DNA of 6,647 nucleotides from Treponema sp. (GCA_017544745.1 JAFYDO010000271.1:1-6647), one strand, 5' to 3'. Numbered from the stretch's first letter, positions 1 to 6,189 are shown. Numbers and translations are program-made. Notes: generated by a model not told the origin, from the letters alone.

Positions 1-30
1 ATCAATAGGTGTGAAAAATCTATTCATAAG

Positions 31-201
31 GAAAAAGGGAGGGTACTCCCGTGTCCAGCAGTGTGCGTCTGCGGGCTGAGCAATTTTTTTGAAGAAATCC
101 TGCGGTTTACTTCGTAAATCCTCGGATTTCTTTTATGGCATGCGCCAAAGATTCTCAGATGCAGCCGCGCACTACTTCCCACTCCGTACCCTCCCTTTTT
201 C
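31..201 (+). repeat. Long imperfect palindrome; candidate structured RNA or intergenic repeat element
   Basis: The ends are a perfect 16-bp inverted repeat: GAAAAAGGGAGGGTAC at 31-46 pairs with 186-201. Inside is a 13 x 12 nt internal bubble (47-59 / 174-185). A stack of helices follows: 60-67 with 166-173, 69-72 with 161-164, 76-80 with 154-158 and 82-87 with 148-153. Two apical hairpins close the structure: 91-100 with 124-133, capped by 104-110 with 114-120 (loop TTC), and TGGC 136-139 with GCCA 144-147. The non-Watson-Crick pairs inside these helices (64-169, 85-150, 91-133, 105-119) are all G-U if the plus strand is transcribed and would be A-C on the other strand, which hints at a plus-sense RNA. 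The right arm ends in five Ts, like a terminator. The closed stem, open bubble and long apical arm recall 6S RNA, but I see no sequence signature that proves it. A repeated palindromic element is equally possible. I see no clear promoter in the 30 bases upstream. Confidence 0.6.
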
Positions 202-335
202 AAATTAAATTATTCAAGCCAATCAATTCTCGTTTATTTTGTAAAAGTATACACTCTCCTTTCAAACCCGGGTAGGAAAAGGAATATTGGATAGAAAAAA
301 AAAGAAAATGAATATGACACTGGATGATTTGAGTT
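202..335. other. AT-rich spacer between the two palindromes, no gene seen
   Basis: This stretch holds no open frame with a credible ribosome binding site and no protein I recognise. It has an A-rich run at 294-308 and weak -10-like hexamers (for example TATACA at 248-253), but none has a matching -35. It appears to be plain intergenic spacer between two structured elements. Confidence 0.5.
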
Positions 336-487
336 ATGAAAAAATGCGGAGCGAACGGTTCTGGCTTTGCGGCGCTTAGTACGCGGGAAGTTTCTGGCTG
401 CTGCAAGCAGGCAGAAACTTGTCTATAATTTCCTTACCGCGTACTCGGCAGAGCAAAGACAGGTTCTTCGCGGGAGCATTTTTTCAT
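336..487 (+). repeat. Second long imperfect palindrome upstream of alaS
   Basis: The outer arms are a perfect 12-bp inverted repeat, ATGAAAAAATGC at 336-347 with 476-487. Further in are GCGAA 351-355 with TTCGC 467-471, an imperfect helix 357-370 with 453-466 (including GCTTTGC/GCAAAG pairing), and a perfect 9-bp helix 378-386 with 437-445 (AGTACGCGG / CCGCGTACT). The core is a strong hairpin: AAGTTTCTG 388-396 with CAGAAACTT 412-420, one G-G mismatch, then CTGCT with AGCAG around a GCA loop. The region 421-436 is left unpaired and contains TATAAT (424-429), without a good -35. The whole 152-nt element ends before the alaS promoter, so it is not an alaS leader. It may be a MITE-like or other repeated element, an independent small RNA, or a terminator of an upstream transcript (right arm with six Ts). 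Its sequence does not clearly match the palindrome at 31-201. Confidence 0.6.
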
Positions 488-508
488 TTTCACCAATAGT
501 CTGTGTCA

Positions 509-537
509 TTTACAATAACCTTTTTTTTCTATATAAT
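509..537 (+). promoter_or_regulatory. Sigma-70-type promoter of alaS
   Basis: A -35 TTTACA (509-514, 5/6 to consensus) and a perfect -10 TATAAT (532-537) are separated by 17 bp. The next purine at a normal start distance is A546, the first base of the alaS ATG. The 538-545 discriminator is GTTTCTTT. Transcription probably starts within a few bases of the start codon, giving a leaderless or nearly leaderless mRNA. This agrees with the absence of any Shine-Dalgarno sequence before alaS. Confidence 0.75.
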
Positions 538-545
538 GTTTCTTT

Positions 546-2378
546 ATGAATGCTAATGAACTCCGCTCAAAATATATTGAGTTTTTTAAAAGTAAAAATC
601 ACGCTGTAATTTCGGGACAGTCATTAATCCCGGAAAATGACCCTTCGGTTTTGTTTACAACAGCTGGTATGCATCCGCTTGTTCCTTATCTGCTTGGTGA
701 GACACATCCGGCCGGAACACGTCTTACAGACTATCAGAAATGCGTACGTACCGGTGATATTGATGAAGTAGGCGACCCAAGCCACCTTACCTGTTTTGAA
801 ATGCTTGGAAACTGGTCGCTCGGTGACTATTTCAAAAAAGAATCAATTGCTTTTTCTTATGAATTTTTGACAAGCAAGGATTGGCTTGCACTTGATCCTA
901 AAAAAATCTCTGTAACAGTTTTTGCGGGAGACGAAAATGCTCCTCGCGATGAAGAAGCTGCTCAGATCTGGAAAGATAACGGCATGCCGGAAGATAAAAT
1001 TGCTTACCTTCCTGCAAGCGACAACTGGTGGGCAGCAGGTCCAACTGGTCCATGCGGTCCTGATACAGAAATCTTCTACTGGGTTGGCGAAGGCCTTCCT
1101 CCTGTTGGAAGCAACAAAGGTACAGACAGCGCAAACTGGATGGAAATCTGGAACAACGTATTCATGCAGTACAACCGCATAGACGAAAAGACACTTGTTC
1201 CGCTTCCAAAGCAGAATGTAGATACAGGTATGGGACTTGAACGTACAAACTGTATTCTCCAGGGAAAAACAAGCGTTTACCTTACAGAAGTTTTCCAGCC
1301 AATTATTAAGAAGATTGAAGAAGTTGCTGGTGGTTACACATACGGTTCAGATGCCGAAAAAGACAAATCAGTACGCATCATTGCAGACCATTCACGTTCG
1401 GCAGTATTTATTCTTGGAGACCAGCGTGGCGTTACTCCAGACCGCGTAGGTGCAGGTTACGTACTTCGCCGTCTTATCCGTCGTGCAGTTCGCCACGGAA
1501 TGAAGCTTGGAATTGAAAAGGATTTCCTTGCAGACATTGCTGCAACAGTTATAGAAAACTTTAAGGGACCATATCCTGAGCTTGAACAGAACCGCGAAAA
1601 GGTATTCAAGGAGCTCACAGCCGAAGAAGCAAAGTTCCGCCAGACTCTTAAGAAGGGCGAAGCAGAGTTCCAGAAGCTGCTCCCTAACCTCATGAAAAAT
1701 CCTAAGAAAATCATCAGCGGAAAGGTTGCTTACAATCTGTACGAAACATACGGATATCCTCTTGAGCTTACTCAGGAGCTTGGTGCTGAATACGGCTTTA
1801 CTGTAGACGTAGACGGCTTTAAGGAAGCAGAACGCAAGCATCAGGAAGCAAGTAAGACTGTAGATGCAGGTGCCGCAAAGGGTGGTCTTGCAGAACAGAG
1901 CGAAATCACAACTAAATATCACACAGCAACTCACCTTTTGCAGCAGGCACTGGTAAACACTCTTGGAGACCAGGTTGCTCAGAAGGGTTCAAATATCAAC
2001 AACGAGCGTATGCGTTTTGACTTTACTTTCGAACGTCCTATGACACCGGAAGAAATCAAAACTGTAGAAGACATTGTAAACCAGAAGATTAAAGAAGATC
2101 TTCCTGTTACAATGGAAGTAATGCCGCTGGACAAAGCAAAGGCAGAAGGTGCACGTGCTCTCTTTACCAACAAGTATGGTGAAGACGTAAAGGTTTACAC
2201 AATCGGCCGCGATTCAAAATCAGACTGGTTCAGCAAGGAAGTTTGTGGTGGACCACATGTTCAGCATACTGCTCAGATTGGAGAGTTCAAGATTCAGAAG
2301 GAACAGTCAAGTTCAGCAGGTGTTCGCCGTATTCGTGCGGTAATCACCCCGGGAACAGGACTCCCGCTGGATAAATAG
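546..2378 (+). CDS. alaS: Alanyl-tRNA synthetase, short spirochaete-type form
   Basis: This cytoplasmic class II synthetase charges tRNA-Ala with alanine, using ATP. The N-terminus (NELRSKYIEFF, then LFTTAGMHPLVPYLLG) is typical. Motif 2 is around FEMLGNWSLGDYFK (84-97) and motif 3 around DTGMGLERT (226-234). The tRNA-recognition helices include GYVLRRLIRRAVRHG (304-318) and LYETYGYPLELT (398-409). The editing domain, which hydrolyses mischarged Ser- and Gly-tRNA-Ala, has zinc ligands H459 and H463 (HTATH) and C567 and H571. The second motif reads CGGPH instead of the usual CGGTH. The protein has 610 residues, against about 875 in E. coli. The beta-barrel linker with the YAESGGQ motif that normally precedes the editing domain is missing, as is the whole C-Ala domain. 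This fits the short forms I recall from spirochaetes rather than a truncation, because the frame is intact and the end is clean. The ATG was chosen from the family N-terminus. It has no Shine-Dalgarno sequence and sits just downstream of a strong promoter. Confidence 0.97.
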   Translation: MNANELRSKYIEFFKSKNHAVISGQSLIPENDPSVLFTTAGMHPLVPYLLGETHPAGTRLTDYQKCVRTGDIDEVGDPSHLTCFEMLGNWSLGDYFKKESIAFSYEFLTSKDWLALDPKKISVTVFAGDENAPRDEEAAQIWKDNGMPEDKIAYLPASDNWWAAGPTGPCGPDTEIFYWVGEGLPPVGSNKGTDSANWMEIWNNVFMQYNRIDEKTLVPLPKQNVDTGMGLERTNCILQGKTSVYLTEVFQPIIKKIEEVAGGYTYGSDAEKDKSVRIIADHSRSAVFILGDQRGVTPDRVGAGYVLRRLIRRAVRHGMKLGIEKDFLADIAATVIENFKGPYPELEQNREKVFKELTAEEAKFRQTLKKGEAEFQKLLPNLMKNPKKIISGKVAYNLYETYGYPLELTQELGAEYGFTVDVDGFKEAERKHQEASKTVDAGAAKGGLAEQSEITTKYHTATHLLQQALVNTLGDQVAQKGSNINNERMRFDFTFERPMTPEEIKTVEDIVNQKIKEDLPVTMEVMPLDKAKAEGARALFTNKYGEDVKVYTIGRDSKSDWFSKEVCGGPHVQHTAQIGEFKIQKEQSSSAGVRRIRAVITPGTGLPLDK

Positions 2379-2438
2379 AGTTGTAACTAGAAATTATTTA
2401 GAATTGTTAATATAAAAGAAAAATATACGAGGTTTTTT

Positions 2439-3524
2439 ATGAAAAAAATTGTTTCAGCTTTATCAATACTTTTGCTTACAGCAGGCATGGTTTTTGCTCA
2501 GTCGGATCTGCAGGTTTTGACAATTGTAAAGTATAATAAATCGGAATCTATTACCGTAAAGCAGCTTAAAACCAGATGTGATACATACGAAAAGCAGCTT
2601 GGACAGAAGCTCACTCTTGAACAGAAAAAACAGGTTTTGAGCGCACTTGTAGACGAAAAGCTTGTTCTTCAGGCTGCTGCAAAGGCCGGCATTACAATTC
2701 CGGACAGCACTGTAGATCAGTATTTTATACAGGCAATGAGTCAGTCTGTAGGTGTAATGGTAACCGAAAAAGAACTGAACGACCTTCTTAAGAAGGAAAA
2801 GGGTACAACTCTGGATGCAGAGCTTCTTGCTCAGACTGGTATGAATGTTGTTGATTACAAGGCTTATCTTAAAAACCAGCTTATTGCCCAGCAGTATGTT
2901 ATTTCTGTTCGCGAAAAAGAGATTCAGGCTGTTGCTCCAACCGATGATGAAATCCGCGCTTTCTACGAAGGAAACAAAGCTTCTTTTGTATGGAGCGACA
3001 TGGTTAAGCTTTTTGTTGTTGGTGTTCCAAAGGGAACAAATGCTGATGCAGCAAAGAACAAAATCAACGAATTGCGCAACAAATACATAGACAAGAAAAT
3101 GACCAAGGAACAGATTATCACTCAGTCACAGTTGAGTAATTCAGGTTATCAGGCAAATGAAGGAATTCTTCCTAAGACAGAAGCTGGTGCTGCCTCAATT
3201 GGTCTTACATACGCAAGCATCCTTGGACTTTATGAACAGAATGTAGGATATCTTTCTGATGTTACCGAAACAGACGAAGCTTATATCTTCCTTGCACTTA
3301 CAGGAAAATATGCTGCAAAGCTTCTTAACTTGAGCGATATTGTTTCTCCAGATTCTACAGTTACAGTTTACGAATATATCCGCCAGAACCTTGCACAGAC
3401 AAAGGCACAGTCTTATGTTCAGCAGGCTGCTCAGGAAGTAGCAGACGAACTTCGCAAGTCTGAATATATCGAAGAAAAGAAAACCGGAGCAGCTCTGGAT
3501 AAATTGCTCAACTGGGGAGACTAA
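2439..3524 (+). CDS. Secreted SurA/PpiC-like protein (putative periplasmic folding factor)
   Basis: This 361-residue protein has a classic Sec signal peptide: MKK, a hydrophobic core, then a VFA cleavage site before Q21. There is no lipobox, so it is probably periplasmic or loosely membrane-bound. Residues about 22-160 resemble the helical SurA N-terminal chaperone region, with LSALVDEKLVLQAAAKAGI and GMNVVDYKAYLKNQLIAQQYV as recognisable stretches. Next come a linker typical of this family (APTDDEIRAFYEGNKASF, about 166-183) and a parvulin-like segment (about 185-295) that ends in a pattern like GYLSDVTETDEAYIFLAL. The usual parvulin core motifs are hard to see, so isomerase activity is doubtful and a chaperone role is more likely. 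It appears to correspond to the T. pallidum protein called Tpn39b (from memory). The ATG has GAGG at 2429-2432, 6 nt upstream. The 60-bp gap after alaS shows neither a clear terminator nor a strong promoter, so read-through from alaS is likely. Four bases of GGGGAGA at its 3' end serve as the Shine-Dalgarno for nusB. Confidence 0.75.
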   Translation: MKKIVSALSILLLTAGMVFAQSDLQVLTIVKYNKSESITVKQLKTRCDTYEKQLGQKLTLEQKKQVLSALVDEKLVLQAAAKAGITIPDSTVDQYFIQAMSQSVGVMVTEKELNDLLKKEKGTTLDAELLAQTGMNVVDYKAYLKNQLIAQQYVISVREKEIQAVAPTDDEIRAFYEGNKASFVWSDMVKLFVVGVPKGTNADAAKNKINELRNKYIDKKMTKEQIITQSQLSNSGYQANEGILPKTEAGAASIGLTYASILGLYEQNVGYLSDVTETDEAYIFLALTGKYAAKLLNLSDIVSPDSTVTVYEYIRQNLAQTKAQSYVQQAAQEVADELRKSEYIEEKKTGAALDKLLNWGD

Positions 3525-3525
3525 G

Positions 3526-3939
3526 GTGTCTAGAAGAAAAGGCAGAATACTTGCGTTCCAGGCTCTTTATTCCTGGGATGTAAGTCAAACACCTCTTGAA
3601 GATTTGCTTAAATTCTCTTGGCAGAATGCACAGGTTCCCGAAGATTCCGATTCGGATGAAACAGCCTTTGCTCGAATAATTGTTACCGGCGCAATCGAAC
3701 ATGTTGCTCAGATTGATGAACTCATCAAAAATCATCTTTCTGCAAACTGGACAATGGAGCGCATAAACAAGGTAACTCTTGCAATTCTTAGAATGAGCAT
3801 TTACGAAATGGAGTTCCAGAAGGATTCCCAGAAAAATATAGTAATTGACGAGGCTGTAAACATAGCACGTGAATATGGTCTTGAAGATTCCTATAAGTTT
3901 ATAAATGCCGTGCTGGATAAGATTGGAAAAGAAAACTAA
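3526..3939 (+). CDS. nusB: Transcription antitermination factor NusB
   Basis: This is a 137-residue all-helical cytoplasmic protein. With NusE (ribosomal protein S10) it binds boxA RNA and prevents early termination of rRNA transcription. Family marks run the whole length: basic N-terminus SRRKGRILAFQALYSWD, the middle NWTMERINKVTLAILRMSIYEMEF, VIDEAVNIAREYG, and the C-terminal KFINAVLDKI (124-133), matching the usual KFVNGVLD pattern. Length is normal for NusB. The start is GTG, one base after the stop of the preceding gene. GGAG at 3516-3519, inside that gene's last codons, lies 6 nt upstream, so translation is probably coupled. The 3' end overlaps the next gene in another frame. Confidence 0.95.
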   Translation: MSRRKGRILAFQALYSWDVSQTPLEDLLKFSWQNAQVPEDSDSDETAFARIIVTGAIEHVAQIDELIKNHLSANWTMERINKVTLAILRMSIYEMEFQKDSQKNIVIDEAVNIAREYGLEDSYKFINAVLDKIGKEN

Positions 3940-5785
3940 ACGAACGTTTTTACAGGCTTTAATTTTTCTTACAGGCTTTGCTCTGTTTATGGGTATGGCA
4001 GTTTCATGCAAGCTCAAGGCAGAGCAAAAGTCGTTAACAAGCCATTTTGAAATGGTAGACATTCTTATTGCAGATAATCAGTTTGCAGATGCAGTAAAAG
4101 AACTTAAAAAGATTGAAAAGCAGGTTTACGATTCGTGGTCATATATCGGCATTTACAAGCGCTATATGCGTATTGGCGAAGATGCCCGCGCTCAGAAAAT
4201 CATTACAAAGGGACTTAAGAAAAATTCACACAATCCCGAGCTCATAGCAGTTTATTCAACCTATCTTTTGCGTCATGAAAAACTGGACGAAGCCAAAAAA
4301 CTTTCGGAAGAGCTGCGCGGTACAAAGTACGGTTCCATTTATTCCGAAGCTGTGATGAAGGTTGCCCGTCGAGACAGTACAGATAATTCGGGTGCTTTCT
4401 GGAAGGATTCCAAATATTATTCAATTTATCTTGATGCTTACCGCGGAAGCCAGAACCCAATCTGGATTCGTAACTGCGCCCTGTTTAACTTAAAGGACGG
4501 ACTTTTTGAAAATGCTGCCGCACTGCTGCCGGTTGCCTATGCCGACGCCGACGATGCTTATTTCTGGGCTCTGGTTTTGTATGATGCAGGCAAATATTTC
4601 GAAGCTATAGATGCGCTTGATGCTTCTGGTTCTTTCCTTGCAGGATATCCTGATTCTGCAAACCGACGGGTTTCGCGCACAACTGATATAAAGATTGTTG
4701 CTCTTGAATCCGATGCTTACATGGCTGTTTCCGAAATAGAGGCGTCCGAAGCAAAGCGACAGGAAATCATTACACAGCTGGATCATCTTACAAAGCTTAG
4801 CGACGAAGATGAAAAGCTCCTTTCAATGATTGTTGTAAACAGCGCAATTTTTGCAAGAAACCAATACGAAGACGAATCCTGCGCCGATCTGCTTTTTTAT
4901 TCTGTAAACCGCTGGCCGGACAATGTTGCCGCTTTAATTTTGTATTCCGATTTTGCATATAATTCTAATCTTGAACGTCCTGAATCTATTGAGGTGCGTA
5001 ATCTCCGTGCAAACGGCATAAGCTCTCTTTCTATGGAAGAGTATGATAACCGCCGTAAGATTCCTCTTAGTGATGCGCTGTACCGTCTTGAGCAGGCAAT
5101 GGAACGCACCAAGGATCCGTACCTTTCTATTACCCGTCTGGACTTAAAGTACAAGCTGGACAACTCTATTACCGTAAAGAGCAAGACCGCAGACTTATGG
5201 ATGGAAATGGAAAAGAACTATACGGAAGAAGAAAAGTATCAGAGCCTTCTTGTTCAGTATACGCTCAACTTTTTGCTGCAGACAAATCAAAAGGCCGATG
5301 CACGCAAGCTCTTTGAAGACTTTGTAAGTTCAACATATAATTATGATGAAAAACAGGATTTCTGGACTCAGACAGAACGCAACCTTTCTTCTATGGATAT
5401 ACGAACTGCAGAATTTGCTGCCTGGTTTGCTACCGACGAAAAACGCTATGATGAAGCAGTTCGTCTTTATGAGTATTGTGTTTACGAAAGCGGGGGAGTG
5501 CTGTTCCAGGGAATTGTTTCACCAATGGTTTCTACAATTTCTTGTATGAACCTTGCAGACATTTATTATTCAACCGGAAAAAAGGATAAGGCTCTTGAGC
5601 TTTACGGAAAAGCAGCTGGTCGCGAAAGTCGCAATTATCTTCGTTCCCAGATTTTCTACCGCATAGCAGAGATTTATTCTGCCACCGGAGACAAAAAAAA
5701 TGCCCTGCGTTCTGCCGAATATGCAATTCTGCTGTACCCGGATAACGCAAAGGCATCTTTGCTAAAAGAAAAGCTTTCGCAATAA
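3905..5785 (+). CDS. TPR-repeat protein with lipoprotein-type signal
   Basis: This protein is up to 626 residues long. The N-terminus has a basic stretch (EKKTKR), a hydrophobic core (LQALIFLTGFALFMGMA) and a probable relaxed lipobox AVSC, with C35 as the lipidated residue, so it is likely anchored in the envelope facing the periplasm. The rest is helical repeats. TPR-like units are clear near residues 45-140 (NQFADAVKELKKIEKQ; EKLDEAKKLSEEL) and at about 546-578 and 584-617 (LADIYYSTGKKDKALELYGKA; IAEIYSATGDKKNALRSAEYA). The middle is probably more degenerate repeats. TPRs scaffold protein-protein contacts, and no catalytic motif is visible. The ATG at 3905 lies within nusB (35-bp overlap) and has no evident Shine-Dalgarno. 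A TTG at 3923 would give a cleaner signal peptide starting MEKKTKR and a 17-bp overlap, and may be the true start. It is the last gene of the plus-strand group, and its stop abuts the groES stop. I recall an uncharacterised protein in the same place in T. pallidum. Confidence 0.8.
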   Translation: MPCWIRLEKKTKRTFLQALIFLTGFALFMGMAVSCKLKAEQKSLTSHFEMVDILIADNQFADAVKELKKIEKQVYDSWSYIGIYKRYMRIGEDARAQKIITKGLKKNSHNPELIAVYSTYLLRHEKLDEAKKLSEELRGTKYGSIYSEAVMKVARRDSTDNSGAFWKDSKYYSIYLDAYRGSQNPIWIRNCALFNLKDGLFENAAALLPVAYADADDAYFWALVLYDAGKYFEAIDALDASGSFLAGYPDSANRRVSRTTDIKIVALESDAYMAVSEIEASEAKRQEIITQLDHLTKLSDEDEKLLSMIVVNSAIFARNQYEDESCADLLFYSVNRWPDNVAALILYSDFAYNSNLERPESIEVRNLRANGISSLSMEEYDNRRKIPLSDALYRLEQAMERTKDPYLSITRLDLKYKLDNSITVKSKTADLWMEMEKNYTEEEKYQSLLVQYTLNFLLQTNQKADARKLFEDFVSSTYNYDEKQDFWTQTERNLSSMDIRTAEFAAWFATDEKRYDEAVRLYEYCVYESGGVLFQGIVSPMVSTISCMNLADIYYSTGKKDKALELYGKAAGRESRNYLRSQIFYRIAEIYSATGDKKNALRSAEYAILLYPDNAKASLLKEKLSQ

Positions 5786-6058
5786 CTATTCAATCACTGC
5801 AATAATATCATTCATCTTTAAGATGAGGTGATCTTCTCCATCAATCTTTACAGGTGTGCCAGAGTATTTATCATACATAATACGGTCACCCTTTTTAACT
5901 GTTACAGGAACATCTTCTGTTCCAGGACCTACAGCCACAACAACTGCAGTCTGAGTTTTTTCCTGAGCAGCCTCCGGAATAATAAGTCCACCGGCAGTTT
6001 TAGTTTCTGCCTTGTCATTCTTTACCAATACACGGTCAGCTAATGGTTTGATTTTCAT
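5786..6058 (-). CDS. groES: Co-chaperonin GroES (Hsp10)
   Basis: This 90-residue subunit of the heptameric lid closes the GroEL folding chamber in the cytoplasm. It begins MKIKPLADRVLVK. The mobile loop that contacts GroEL is at about 17-34, with the key hydrophobic tripeptide in GGLIIP. It continues with VVAVGPGTE, VKKGDRIMYDKYSG and ends DHLILKMNDIIAVIE, all standard for the family, and the length is normal. The ATG at 6058 is preceded by GAGGT (6066-6070) at 7 nt. The frame stays open upstream, but the added residues are AT-rich intergenic translation and do not belong. There is no groEL beside it: downstream is the convergent TPR gene with no spacer, so transcripts from the two strands must overlap unless they stop inside a gene. 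No CIRCE element (TTAGCACTC-N9-GAGTGCTAA) is present upstream. Confidence 0.97.
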   Translation of the reverse strand: MKIKPLADRVLVKNDKAETKTAGGLIIPEAAQEKTQTAVVVAVGPGTEDVPVTVKKGDRIMYDKYSGTPVKIDGEDHLILKMNDIIAVIE

Positions 6059-6092
6059 ATATTTTACCTCTTGTTTTATATTTATTACTTTA

Positions 6093-6121
6093 AAAATAAT
6101 AAATAATTTCCAATTCGGCAA
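6093..6121 (-). promoter_or_regulatory. Possible groES promoter
   Basis: On the minus strand, TTGCCG (6116-6121) and TATTTT (6093-6098) are 17 bp apart, each a 4/6 match or so to sigma-70 consensus. Transcription would start near 6086 and leave a leader of about 27 nt containing the GAGGT. The region is very AT-rich, so chance matches are likely. Confidence 0.3.
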
Positions 6122-6126
6122 GTGAA

Positions 6127-6148
6127 AAAAAAATTTGAAAATTTTTTT
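6127..6148. promoter_or_regulatory. A/T-only inverted repeat, possible UP element or bent DNA
   Basis: A7T3 (6127-6136), a GA spacer and A3T7 (6139-6148) form a perfect 10-bp inverted repeat inside a run of A- and T-tracts (6125-6150). It lies just upstream of the padR -35 and also behind the putative groES -35. It may act as an UP element for RNA polymerase or as a bend. With no G-C pairs it is unlikely to work as a terminator. Confidence 0.4.
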
Positions 6149-6153
6149 AAATA

Positions 6154-6177
6154 TATGTTGACAGTCGACATATGTCG
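6154..6177. promoter_or_regulatory. Putative PadR operator 1, over the -35 and spacer
   Basis: TATGT (6154-6158), nine bases, then ACATA (6168-6172) form a dyad over the -35 box. Overlapping it, CGACATATGTCG (6166-6177) is a perfect 12-bp palindrome in the spacer. The first dyad resembles the ATGT-N8-ACAT operator reported for PadR family members, with one extra spacer base. A protein bound here would block RNA polymerase. Confidence 0.65.
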
Positions 6178-6186
6178 TGATATGAT
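6158..6186 (+). promoter_or_regulatory. Strong sigma-70 promoter of padR
   Basis: A perfect -35 TTGACA (6158-6163), a 17-bp spacer and TATGAT (6181-6186, 5/6) make this the closest to consensus in the window. Transcription should begin around 6193, giving a leader of about 60 nt filled with inverted repeats. Such a strong promoter is what one expects where expression is set by a repressor. Confidence 0.85.
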
Positions 6187-6189
6187 ATA

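Noticed and set aside
31..201. Firm assignment as 6S RNA, SRP RNA or tmRNA
   Set aside because: The overall shape recalls 6S, but no conserved sequence motif of any of these RNAs could be identified by eye.
308..379. Small plus-strand ORF of 23 residues (begins MNMTLDDLSYEKMRSE)
   Set aside because: It has no Shine-Dalgarno, overlaps the palindrome at 336-487, and resembles no leader peptide: it lacks a run of regulatory codons, with a single Ala.
200..406. Minus-strand 68-residue ORF
   Set aside because: Low-complexity, aromatic-rich translation of AT-rich spacer with no ribosome site; it crosses the second palindrome.
336..545. T-box or other alaS leader riboswitch
   Set aside because: No T-box motif (AGGGTGGNACCGCG) is present, and the alaS promoter lies downstream of the structure, so it would not be in the alaS mRNA.
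367..549. Plus-strand 60-residue ORF before alaS
   Set aside because: It lies in the hairpin element and the alaS promoter; the translation looks random.
1392..1934. Minus-strand 180-residue ORF inside alaS
   Set aside because: Shadow of the alaS reading frame, with a Cys/Phe/Leu-rich composition typical of antisense frames.
2379..2438. Terminator or promoter between alaS and the SurA-like gene
   Set aside because: No GC-rich stem with a T-run, and -35/-10 candidates do not have workable spacing.
3508..4062. Minus-strand 184-residue ORF across nusB
   Set aside because: Opposite a clear nusB gene and the start of the TPR gene; no family features.
5813..5825. CATCTTTAAGATG palindrome as operon terminator
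   Set aside because: Short, AT-rich, inside the groES coding end, with no loop space and no T-run after it.
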